Assembly (NCBI GenBank): GCA_002404055.1 | Contig: DHIZ01000315.1 | Location: 71,708 to 78,359, forward strand | Length of the DNA stretch: 6,652 nt | Direction of reading: 5' to 3' | Source of the DNA: Chloroflexi bacterium UBA4733 | GTDB taxonomy: Bacteria > Chloroflexota > UBA4733 | Shown: positions 1-6,508 of the stretch, one piece after another | How the letters are laid out: every line of letters starts with the position of its first letter | Position numbering within the stretch: position 1 is the first letter of the stretch | Program-made: the position numbers and the translations under genes | The notes under the pieces: generated by a model | Databases searched by the model: none | Told to the model about the DNA's origin: nothing | Seen by the model: the letters and a program-made list of their open reading frames with translations, nothing else

Positions 1-1
1 T

Positions 2-73
2 GGGGGCGAGATGCCGAAGGCAGAGTGGGGGCCTGCCCTTGCCGAAACGGCGCGTCGCCGTGCCAACGTCTAA
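2..73 (+). other. Possible C-terminal tail of an upstream gene (uncertain)
   Basis: One frame is open from the left edge to a TAA at 71-73 and encodes 23 residues, ending ALAETARRRANV. The third codon positions are mostly G or C, and the Ala/Arg/Glu-rich helical composition fits the tail of a real protein. The frame is too short to identify, and the other forward frames are also open for much of this stretch. It may be chance. No function is proposed. Confidence 0.2.
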
Positions 74-163
74 CGATATACTGAACGTCCGACTGGCTCG
101 GCTTGGGAGCGGTCGCCGTCGAGGCCCTGCCTCTGTCGGTCATTCTGCGCACAGAGGTAGTTC
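74..163 (+). promoter_or_regulatory. Leader of the ABC exporter with an SD-sequestering helix
   Basis: TATACT at 77-82 is a good -10 hexamer, but no convincing -35 is seen 16-18 bases upstream. The SD is AGAGG at 153-157, six bases before the ATG at 164. Bases 127-136 can pair with 151-160 in a 10-bp helix (nine Watson-Crick pairs plus one G-U at 129/158) closing a 14-base loop. This helix would bury the whole SD. A competing small hairpin, GAGGC (121-125) with GCCTC (129-133), uses the same bases and would free the SD. The pairing is read directly from the sequence; a regulatory role is inferred. Confidence 0.4.
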
Positions 164-1951
164 ATGACTCGCACGCGTCGCGTCTATGTCCTGATTTTTG
201 CCCAATGGCAGCCACTTGCCGTGGCACTGGCTGCCGGAGCCGGTTACATCTTCCTGCAGTTGGTACCGCCGCTCTTCATTCGCGATGCGATGTCCATCAT
301 CAGCGGCAAGCAGGGTCAGGTCGTCCATTCCATCGGTTCGGCGATATTCTGGTTGCTTGTCGCCAACGCCTTCCGCAGCGTGCTCTTCCTGGTGAGCAAC
401 CAGATGGGCCACATCGCCGGCTACCGGGTCGTGCGCAACCTGCGGCTCGAGGTGTACGCTCACCTGCAGCGCCTCAGCCCGGCGTTTTATACAAAAGAGA
501 AGACGGGCTACCTCGTCTCCAAAGTGGTGAACGACGTCGACACCATGGAACTGTTCGTGGCGCATGCCTTGCTGCAGATGTTCACGAGCTTGATGTTGTT
601 GCTAGGGACCGCGGTGATCATGTTCATCATCAACTGGCGGCTCGCCATCGTCTCGCTGGCGCCGATTCCGCCGCTGATCATCGTCGCCTTCTCCTTCGGC
701 AAGAAGATGCAGCACAACTATCGCTCCTTGCGCTCCAGCCTGGCCGATCTCGCCGCCCAGTTGACCGATAGCCTCTCCGGCATGCTGGTCATCCAGGCGT
801 TCACGCGCGAGGACGCCGAGTTGAAGAAGCTGGGCCATCGTGCCGACTCGCTCTACCGGCACTTCATCCAGGCAAGCTGGCTCTTCCACGCTTCCTCGCC
901 ACTCATCGAGTTCCTCGGCGGCCTGGGAACCATCCTCGTGCTCTGGGTCGGCTCCGGCGCTTTGGGCGGCGCCTCCATCGAAGACCTTGTCGCCTTTTTC
1001 CTCTACACGCGCTTTTTCTACGTGCCGATCTCGCAAATTGGCCAGATCAACGATCAGGTCCAGAACGCGCTCGCCGGGGCTGATCGCATCTTTGATGCGC
1101 TTGACGCCAAACCGGAAATTGACGACGCCGGTGCGGGTACGGCGCCGACCCACCCCACCTGGACTGTGGAGTTCCGCGATGTCAACTTCGGCTATGGGCA
1201 GGAACCGGATGTGCTGCGCAACGTGTCGTTCCGGGTTGGTGAAGGAGAGATGCTCGCCATTGTGGGTCCCAGCGGCGCAGGCAAGACCACGATGACCAAA
1301 CTGCTTGACCGCTTTTACGACGTGCAACGCGGCGCCGTGCTGGTGGCCGGCCGCGACGTGCGCACCTTGCCCATGCAGTTCCTGCGGCAACACGTGGGAC
1401 TGGTGCTGCAGGATGTCTTCCTGTTCGACGGCACTGTGCTCGACAACCTCCTGGTTGGGCGCCCCGATGCGACGACCGCCCAGGTCATCGCGGCAGCGGA
1501 GGCCGCCAATGCGCACGAATTCATCGTTGACCTGCCGGACCAGTACGACACGATGGTCGGTGAGCGCGGCATCCGCCTCTCGGGCGGGCAGAAGCAGCGC
1601 ATCTCCATCGCGCGGGCGATCCTGAAGGACGCGCCGATCCTGGTCCTGGACGAGGCGACCTCGTCGGTCGACACGGCTTCGGAGGCGCTCATTCAGGAGG
1701 CCTTGAGTCACCTGGCGACTGCCCCGCTCGGTTCCGTAGCCCCTGAGGATTCGAACCTGCCCGCGCGCCGGCGCACCACGATTGTGGTGGCGCACCGCCT
1801 CTCTACCATCAAGCATGCCGATCGAATCATCGTGCTGGAACACGGCTCTATCGTGGAAGAGGGCGCCCACGACGTGCTGATGCAACGTGGCGGCCTCTAC
1901 AGCGAGCTGTATCGCGCACAACTGCGCCGCCAGGAGTGGGAACTGGTCTAA
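164..1951 (+). CDS. ABC half-exporter (fused membrane and ATPase domains)
   Basis: This 595-residue protein is a type I (ABCB/MsbA-like) export half-transporter that would dimerise in the cytoplasmic membrane and use ATP to extrude lipids, drugs or peptides. The substrate cannot be read from sequence. Residues 10-310 form the six-helix membrane domain, including the coupling stretch TKEKTGYLVSKVVNDVDTME. The ATPase domain follows, with A-loop Tyr344, Walker A GPSGAGKTT (368-376, Lys374), Q-loop LQDVFLFDGT, signature LSGGQ (472-476), Walker B ILVLD (492-496), catalytic Glu497, D-loop SSVD and switch His544. All catalytic residues are intact, so a homodimer could work; no partner half-transporter gene is visible in the window. 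The segment between D-loop and H-loop is about 16 residues longer than in MsbA. The ATG at 164 is chosen because AGAGG lies six bases upstream. The stop overlaps the stop of the convergent channel gene. Confidence 0.93.
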   Translation: MTRTRRVYVLIFAQWQPLAVALAAGAGYIFLQLVPPLFIRDAMSIISGKQGQVVHSIGSAIFWLLVANAFRSVLFLVSNQMGHIAGYRVVRNLRLEVYAHLQRLSPAFYTKEKTGYLVSKVVNDVDTMELFVAHALLQMFTSLMLLLGTAVIMFIINWRLAIVSLAPIPPLIIVAFSFGKKMQHNYRSLRSSLADLAAQLTDSLSGMLVIQAFTREDAELKKLGHRADSLYRHFIQASWLFHASSPLIEFLGGLGTILVLWVGSGALGGASIEDLVAFFLYTRFFYVPISQIGQINDQVQNALAGADRIFDALDAKPEIDDAGAGTAPTHPTWTVEFRDVNFGYGQEPDVLRNVSFRVGEGEMLAIVGPSGAGKTTMTKLLDRFYDVQRGAVLVAGRDVRTLPMQFLRQHVGLVLQDVFLFDGTVLDNLLVGRPDATTAQVIAAAEAANAHEFIVDLPDQYDTMVGERGIRLSGGQKQRISIARAILKDAPILVLDEATSSVDTASEALIQEALSHLATAPLGSVAPEDSNLPARRRTTIVVAHRLSTIKHADRIIVLEHGSIVEEGAHDVLMQRGGLYSELYRAQLRRQEWELV

Positions 1952-2592
1952 TCGGTGCTCGCCACCGGATGATGGTGATGATACTGGTGGGACAGCAGAA
2001 TCTCGACAAGGATGACCAGCACCCACAGCGACTCGCCCAACGCTGCATTGAATACGGCCGCCAGCGCTGCGAACAGAAAAATGATCGGCGCGGCCAGAAA
2101 GCGCAGATGCAGATTGCGAATGAGGTCCGCGTCCAGATCAGGGTCGATCAGGTGGCGGCTCCGGGAGGCGTGCTGCCAGATCGCGTTGAGCAGCAGACCC
2201 GTCAGCGTCAACGCTCCGGAGTAAAAAACGACCGAGACCTGCTCGCCCGGGTAGGCGCTGAGCAAAGAGGTCGGGAAGGGTAGGAAGGAGATAGACATGA
2301 GAAACAGGATGTTGAGCCAGACGAGACGTCCGTCGTGCCCGTGGATATAGCGAAAGAGGCGATGATGGATGGCCCAGTAGACGCCGATCACCAGAAAGCT
2401 GAGCAGGTAACTGAGGAATTTCGGCCAGAGGTCGACGAGTGCCCCCATCATGGCCGCATGCCCCGACAGGGCATCGGGCATCTTGATATCCAGGATAAGC
2501 AGCGTGATGGCGATAGCAAATACGGCATCACTGAAAAAAAGGAGGCGCTCCAGACCCATATCGACGGGTTCCTCGCGACGTACACGTTTCAC
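1948..2592 (-). CDS. TMEM175/DUF1211 family six-helix membrane protein (putative K+ channel)
   Basis: This 214-residue protein belongs to the TMEM175-like (DUF1211) family, whose characterised bacterial members are tetrameric potassium-permeable channels. The family hallmark RxxxFSD is present (Arg16, FSD 20-22) at the start of TM1, followed by AVFAIAITLLILDI. Six hydrophobic segments lie near 17-36, 57-79, 90-112, 119-139, 164-182 and 188-201. The family-typical segments WAIHHRLF and SFLPFPTSLL follow TM2 and lie in TM3. The C-terminus is a natural His cluster, HQYHHHHP (202-209). The GTG at 2592 is preferred: AAGGGG lies 11 bases upstream and the start is 31 bases after the kinase stop. The ATG at 2559, with GAGGAA nine bases upstream, is a close alternative giving 203 residues. 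It is the last gene of the minus-strand cluster. Channel activity is inferred from family only. Confidence 0.88.
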   Translation of the reverse strand: MKRVRREEPVDMGLERLLFFSDAVFAIAITLLILDIKMPDALSGHAAMMGALVDLWPKFLSYLLSFLVIGVYWAIHHRLFRYIHGHDGRLVWLNILFLMSISFLPFPTSLLSAYPGEQVSVVFYSGALTLTGLLLNAIWQHASRSRHLIDPDLDADLIRNLHLRFLAAPIIFLFAALAAVFNAALGESLWVLVILVEILLSHQYHHHHPVASTD

Positions 2593-2623
2593 TGGTCGTC
2601 TGGCCCCTTCATGTTCATGGTCC

Positions 2624-4132
2624 TCATGTAGACGGCGGCGGCGGCCGCAGCGGCAGCGTGACGGTGAAGGTCGAGCCTTCGCCGGGAGTACTTTGTAGGG
2701 TGATCGTGCCCTGGTGCAATTCAACCAGGGAGCGACTGATGGTCAGGCCGAGTCCGCTGCCCTGCACGGCCTCGGTGCGCCGGTTGCGCACGCGATAGAA
2801 CTTGGTGAAGAGGTGAACTTGCTCTTCGGCACTCATCCCGATGCCGGTGTCCGCCACGGAGACGCGTAGCTAATCGCCGTCCGCTGTCGCTCGCACAACG
2901 ATGTGGCCGCCTTCGGGCGTGTAATTATGGGCGTTGACAAGCAGATTGGTAAAGACCTGGGTCAGCCGCCCGGCATCGGCCCAGATCTCCGGGAGGCCGT
3001 CTGGTAGGTCCGGCACGAGGTGCTGTTGCTTGGCCCGCAACTGGCGGCGCAAGCCGGCCACGATCCGCTCCAGCACGTTGCGGATGTCCACCCACCCCTG
3101 GTGCAGCGCCAGGTGACCGAGTTCGAGACCGGAGAGATCAATCAGATCGTTCACCAGCGCCTTCATGCGGTCGGCGTTGTTCTGGATAATCTCCAGAAAC
3201 TCGCGCTGTTCGGCCGGACTGAGACTTTCCGCCAGCAACAGGTCGACGTAGCCTTTGATCGACGTCAGGGGCGTGCGCAGCTCGTGGGACACGCCGGCCA
3301 GGAACTCCCGCTCACGACGGTCGACCTCCCTCTCGCGCGTCACGTCGCGAAAGATGTGCAGTCGGCCTAGCAGCAAGCCGTCGCCACGCTGCACCGGCAC
3401 AGAATGCAGTTGCAGGATGCGGACCCGGGGCAGTATCTGAAACAGGTCTTGTGTGGCATCGTCGGCGCTACTGGCAACGCGCGTAATCAGGTGTGCTAAC
3501 GCCTCCGGGTTGGCATAGAGCGGGGCAACGAGGGAACGAACCTCCTCAAAGTCTTTGCCGAGCATCTGCTCGGGCGGGATGGCAAAGACCTCGGTGAAGC
3601 GCCGATTGACCATGAGCACCCGCCGTTCCGGCGAGATCAGCACCATGGCGTCCACGGCGGCATCGAGGACCGCCCGCAGTTCGTCGTAGGCCTGGTCCCG
3701 TTCCGACACCACTGCCCTTCGCAGGGCATCCTGTTGGGCGAGCAAGAGGGTGCGTACTTCCGCGGCGAAGCCTGAACCCAGAGCGGCAAGTAAGATGCTG
3801 AGGCGAGGGTGCAGGGCCAATTGCTCTGCCGGCGACAACGTGCCCAACAGCTCATGGGACAGCAGGGCCTGTGTCCGCTCCAGCGCATCCGGGTGGACGA
3901 AATGCAACGCAGCCACCGCGGCGCCAATCGCCCGACCCTCGCCCCGATCGACGGGGTCCGCCAGCAAGGCTGCGATGCCCCGCTCGAGCAACGCCTGTAG
4001 TTGGCCGCGAACTTCCGGGACACTCGCATCCGAAAAACCCGTCCGGGCCAGCGCCTGTTGCCAGCGCCGCGCTATCGCGCCGCTGCGCCGCGCGAGCACC
4101 GGCAGCAGGTCACGACCAGACGGCGAATCCAC
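2624..4132 (-). pseudogene. Soluble PAS-domain sensor histidine kinase, interrupted by an in-frame TAG
   Basis: The gene spans 503 codons, with one in-frame amber codon (2872-2870, codon 421). The domains in order are: a helical N-terminal domain (about 10-140); a PAS domain (about 148-260, starting ELRAVLDAAVDAMVLI); HisKA with the H-box SHELRTPL and phospho-acceptor His283; and HATPase_c with N-box NLLVNAHNYTPE (396-407), G1 box DTGIG (428-432), F-box LFTKFYRV and G2 box GSGLGL (458-463). Everything after the TAG stays in frame and conserved, so this is a single nonsense change (TGG to TAG is plausible), a sequencing error or readthrough, not a frameshift. The stop falls between N-box and G1 box, so the 420-residue product would lack part of the ATP site. 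No membrane helix is seen, so it should act in the cytoplasm; no response regulator gene is present. The GTG at 4132 is chosen because GAGG lies six bases upstream, eight bases past the methyltransferase stop. Confidence 0.88.
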
Positions 4133-4140
4133 ACAGCACC

Positions 4141-4986
4141 TCAACGAGCGCCGTCTGCAGCATCAGCCGGGCCGCTGGCAGGAACGAGGGCCACTCCGGC
4201 GCAGCTGGAGGCGCGTTGTGGATCGTCGAGATAGAGGTCTTGCCCGCTCTCTGGACGCCAAAGGGGCGTCCGCACGATGCCAGGGTCGACGAGCGCGAGC
4301 CCGGCCAACCACCTGGCGATTGCTTCCGGCCTGCGTGATACCACAGGGTTTGTACTATCTTTGTACAGGCGAATCAACGAAGCGTGCGCCGAAGGCGGAG
4401 TGCCATCGCCCGCGCTGTGGGAAATCACGAGGTAACTGCCGGTACACATGACGGCACGGAGCGTCTGGACGATATGGTCGGCAGTCGTGTCGTCGGCAAC
4501 GAAGTGTAAGACGAAAGCCAGGAGCACGGCCACCGGGCGGCTGAAATCGAGCAGGCCCTGCGCGTCTACTCGTTCCAGCAGACGCTCCGGCTCGCGGATG
4601 TCGGCCTGCAGCACCATCGCCAGCGGGTTATCGCGCAAGAGGGCGGCGCTGTGCGCGACGGCGATAGGATCGAGGTCCACGTAGAGGATTCGTGCTTGCG
4701 GATTGGCTGCCTGGGCGATCTCGTGTACATTACCAACGGTCGGTATGCCCGAGCCCAAGTCGAGAAACTGATCAATTCCCTGATCAACCAGGTAGTGTAC
4801 CACGCGCCGCAAAAAGGCCCGGTTGGTGCGCATAATCAAGGGAAAATCTGGATAGATGGCAATGGCGCGCTCCGCTGCCTGGCGATCCGCCTCGAAGTTG
4901 TGCGCCCCCCCCAGGAAGTAGTCGTACATGCGCGCTGGGCTCGGCATATCAACGGGCACGTGCTCCGGTATCCAGCTACGATCCAA
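4141..4986 (-). CDS. SAM-dependent methyltransferase, DUF574/Methyltransf_19 family
   Basis: This 281-residue protein matches the Methyltransf_19 (DUF574) family. The N-terminal family signature PSPARMYDYFLGGAHNFEADR is at 15-35. SAM-binding motif I, FLDLGSG (74-80), follows, then PTVGNVHEIA and the motif II acidic strand VDLDP (103-107). A later stretch, LLAFVLHFVADD, matches the family's post-motif core. The methyl acceptor is unknown for most members, including this one. The TTG at 4986 is chosen because GGGAGG (5001-4996) lies nine bases upstream; extending to an ATG at 5061 would add 25 basic, unconserved residues and run through the SD. Met14 at 4947 is an internal alternative but would cut close to the signature. 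The last 20 or so residues are Ala/Pro/Gly-rich and probably disordered. It is the first gene of the minus-strand cluster, and its stop is eight bases before the kinase start, which suggests coupled translation. Confidence 0.9.
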   Translation of the reverse strand: MDRSWIPEHVPVDMPSPARMYDYFLGGAHNFEADRQAAERAIAIYPDFPLIMRTNRAFLRRVVHYLVDQGIDQFLDLGSGIPTVGNVHEIAQAANPQARILYVDLDPIAVAHSAALLRDNPLAMVLQADIREPERLLERVDAQGLLDFSRPVAVLLAFVLHFVADDTTADHIVQTLRAVMCTGSYLVISHSAGDGTPPSAHASLIRLYKDSTNPVVSRRPEAIARWLAGLALVDPGIVRTPLWRPESGQDLYLDDPQRASSCAGVALVPASGPADAADGAR

Positions 4987-5100
4987 AGTGCTATTCCTCC
5001 CAGCGCCATGATAGCGGTTCACGAGCGGATGGCGACGGTGTACACTAGGGCTGCCCCGCATTGATGGGAAATGGGCAGCGGTGATACCAGGAGGACAGGG
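4987..5100. promoter_or_regulatory. Divergent promoter region between methyltransferase and aldolase
   Basis: For the plus strand, TTCACG (5018-5023) and TACACT (5041-5046) are separated by 17 bases and each match four of six consensus positions. This would start transcription near 5053, ahead of the aldolase SD AGGAGG (5089-5094). For the minus strand, TATCAT (5013-5008) is a five-of-six -10 with a weak TCGCCA -35 (5035-5030) at 16 bases; it would leave a very short leader before the methyltransferase SD (5001-4996). A perfect 8-bp palindrome, GTGTACAC (5038-5045), overlaps the plus-strand -10 and could be an operator half-site. The promoters are predictions by eye. Confidence 0.4.
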
Positions 5101-5886
5101 ATGCGTTTCAACACGGCAAAGAAGCTCCTACGTGACGGCAAGCCGGCCGTTGGGCTGTGGATCAACATGCCGTCGGTCGTTGGCGTGGAAGCGCTGGCCA
5201 GCGTTGGCTGGGACTGGCTGACGTTGGATGTCGAGCATGGCTGTATGGACTTCGAGACGCAGCAGAATCTCTTCATCGCTATCGGGGCCAATGGTACGGT
5301 GCCTCTTGCTCGCATCCCGGAGAATGACACAGCCGTCATCAAGCGGACGTTGGATGCCGGCGCTTTCGGCGTGGTCGTGCCGATGGTCTGCACGGCGGCT
5401 GAGGCAAAGCGAGCAGCCGATGCCTGCCGCTACCCGCCGCACGGTGTGCGTTCCGCCGGTGGCGGCCGCTGGCGCTACTGGGCCGGCGCCGACTACATGG
5501 ACTTCGCCAACGATGAAATTCTCTGCATCGTGATGATCGAGCATGTCGACGCCGTGGAGCGCGCCGAGGAGATCCTTTCCGTGGAGGGCGTCGATGCCTG
5601 CTTCATCGGGCCGTCCGACCTCTCCTGGTCGATGGGGCTGCGCGGCAAGCGCGACGAGCGTCACGCAGAGGCGATCCAGCGGGTGCTGGAGGCCGGCAAG
5701 AAGGTCGGCAAACCCACAGGCATCCACTGCATGTCCGCCGAAGAGGTGGGGCAGCGCATGCAGGCCGGCTTCCAATTCCTGGCCTGCCAGAACGACGCTG
5801 CCTTCATGATGGCCGGCGTGAACGCCGCCTTCCGTACCGTCAGTGACGCCCGCGTGGCGCTACGGCAGCCGGCGCTGGTGGGGTAG
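5101..5886 (+). CDS. HpcH/HpaI family aldolase (class II pyruvate-type aldolase)
   Basis: This 261-residue cytoplasmic enzyme belongs to the HpcH/HpaI aldolase/citrate lyase family, whose members reversibly split 2-keto-hydroxy acids to pyruvate plus an aldehyde using a divalent metal. The residues equivalent to E. coli HpaI His45, Arg70, Glu149 and Asp175 appear in place: His46 in DVEHG, Arg71 in LARIP, Glu147 in MIEHVDAVE and Asp173 in IGPSDLS. The glycine-rich PPHGVRSAGGGR segment (112-123) is also family-typical. The protein therefore looks catalytically intact. The length matches the family (about 250-265). The ATG at 5101 is chosen because a perfect AGGAGG sits six bases upstream; the in-frame ATG at 5071 has no good SD and adds ten unconserved residues. 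It stands alone, with no sugar-acid or aromatic catabolic genes nearby, so the substrate (rhamnonate-type, homoprotocatechuate-type or other) cannot be assigned. Confidence 0.92.
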   Translation: MRFNTAKKLLRDGKPAVGLWINMPSVVGVEALASVGWDWLTLDVEHGCMDFETQQNLFIAIGANGTVPLARIPENDTAVIKRTLDAGAFGVVVPMVCTAAEAKRAADACRYPPHGVRSAGGGRWRYWAGADYMDFANDEILCIVMIEHVDAVERAEEILSVEGVDACFIGPSDLSWSMGLRGKRDERHAEAIQRVLEAGKKVGKPTGIHCMSAEEVGQRMQAGFQFLACQNDAAFMMAGVNAAFRTVSDARVALRQPALVG

Positions 5887-5906
5887 TACCGATTGGCGGT
5901 ACGCCA
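5886..5906. terminator. Weak candidate hairpins between convergent aldolase and antitoxin genes
   Basis: Two mutually exclusive stems are visible. GTACCG (5886-5891) pairs with CGGTAC (5897-5902) around a five-base loop, and TGGCG (5894-5898) pairs with CGCCA (5902-5906) around three bases. They fill almost all of the 27-base gap between the aldolase stop and the antitoxin stop, where a bidirectional terminator would be expected. Neither is followed by a T-tract on either strand, so factor-independent termination is doubtful. Confidence 0.25.
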
Positions 5907-5913
5907 CGGCGGC

Positions 5914-6222
5914 TCACTGCGCCGGGGAGGGGATCGCTCGGGCCGCCTGGGAATCCTGCAACTTCTCCAGGGCCCACATGCGTACGAGCGTGGTCGGGCC
6001 GATGCCGAGACGCTCCGCCTCGGCGCGGAAGGCCTTCCACTGCTCGGCACTCACTCGGATCGGGATGACCTTTTCCATTGGGCGCTTGAAGTGTGGCCGT
6101 TCCGCCTCCGGCACCGGGACCGTTCCCTCCCAGCCGTCACCTCCGGCATCAAGTCGATCGACTTCTCGCCGCAGTGCCTCGCTCCACTCGGCTTGATCAT
6201 CGGGGACGATGCGGATACCCAT
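5914..6222 (-). CDS. Antitoxin with ribbon-helix-helix (CopG/BrnA-like) domain
   Basis: This 102-residue protein is the probable antitoxin of the pair. The C-terminal half (51-88) reads KVIPIRVSAEQWKAFRAEAE, then RLGIGPTTLVRMWALEKL. This is a beta strand plus two helices as in ribbon-helix-helix DNA-binding antitoxins of the CopG/BrnA type, which dimerise on their own promoter. Residues 1-50 are acidic, Trp- and Pro-containing and probably form the segment that wraps the toxin. Its order, with the toxin-binding part first and the DNA-binding part last, matches the CopG_antitoxin layout. The ATG at 6222 has a strong GGAG nine bases upstream, inside the last codons of the toxin gene, and lies four bases after the toxin stop, so translation is probably coupled. 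Residues 89-102 are a loose, Ala/Ser/Pro-rich tail. Confidence 0.82.
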   Translation of the reverse strand: MGIRIVPDDQAEWSEALRREVDRLDAGGDGWEGTVPVPEAERPHFKRPMEKVIPIRVSAEQWKAFRAEAERLGIGPTTLVRMWALEKLQDSQAARAIPSPAQ

Positions 6223-6226
6223 ACTG

Positions 6227-6508
6227 CTATTCTCCTTTCCGTTGTTGGCGACGTTCGCTCTCGGTCATGTCCCGTGCGGTCACCACGCGCCAGAGGCCCT
6301 CGTCCTGGTTGGACAGCACCACGAAGAGGTAGCGCCCGGCAAAGGTCTGCGCGAACAGGCGCATCGTGCCCTCCCTTTCGCGCCGCCAGACTTGCTCGCG
6401 CGCCGGCAGGAAGAGGCAGACCTCTTCCACCTCTTCCAAGGTGACGGCATGCTTGACTTGCAGCTTATCCAGGACCGCTTCAGAGATCAGTAGTTCGTCA
6501 ACGCGCAC
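6227..6508 (-). CDS. BrnT-like toxin (RelE-fold ribonuclease family)
   Basis: This 93-residue protein resembles BrnT toxins, small RelE-fold ribonucleases that block translation. Family-like elements are KHAVTLEEVEEV (19-30), a basic loop WRREREGTMR (41-50), the strand pair GRYLFVVL (58-65) and the C-terminal RVVTARDMTESERR (74-87). The length is typical. The N-terminal part diverges from the usual BrnT opening, so BrnT is a family-level call. The GTG at 6508 is the only reasonable start because an in-frame TGA lies just upstream; AAGGGG (6526-6521) sits 12 bases before it, a poor spacing. The antitoxin's SD is embedded in the last codons. The toxin-first order is the BrnTA arrangement, and the weak toxin start against the strong antitoxin start fits an excess of antitoxin. 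Confidence 0.78.
   Translation of the reverse strand: MRVDELLISEAVLDKLQVKHAVTLEEVEEVCLFLPAREQVWRREREGTMRLFAQTFAGRYLFVVLSNQDEGLWRVVTARDMTESERRQQRKGE

Noticed and set aside
1747..1757. GGATTCGAACC, resembling the reverse complement of a tRNA T-loop
   Set aside because: On the minus strand the flanking T-stem has two mismatches and no acceptor, D or anticodon arm is present. It lies inside the ABC ATPase insertion, so it is taken as coding sequence.
602..2026. Long minus-strand open frame (474 codons) opposite the ABC exporter
   Set aside because: It is antisense to a fully recognised ABC protein. Its His/Arg/Asp/Gln-rich composition is typical of a GC-rich shadow frame, and it also runs across the start of the next gene.
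2624..2857. Separate small gene starting at GTG 2857
   Set aside because: It begins in the middle of the HATPase domain, in frame with the kinase and without an SD. It is the second part of the interrupted kinase.
4142..4144. TTG start for the kinase overlapping the methyltransferase stop (TTGA)
   Set aside because: It has no SD upstream, whereas the GTG four codons later has GAGG at six bases. The overlap start is possible but less likely.
4651..5064. Plus-strand open frame opposite the methyltransferase
   Set aside because: It is antisense to a clear Methyltransf_19 protein, shows no motifs and has no SD.
5071..5100. Longer aldolase beginning at ATG 5071
   Set aside because: It has a weak SD, and the extra ten residues are not family-like. 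The ATG at 5101 has a perfect AGGAGG.
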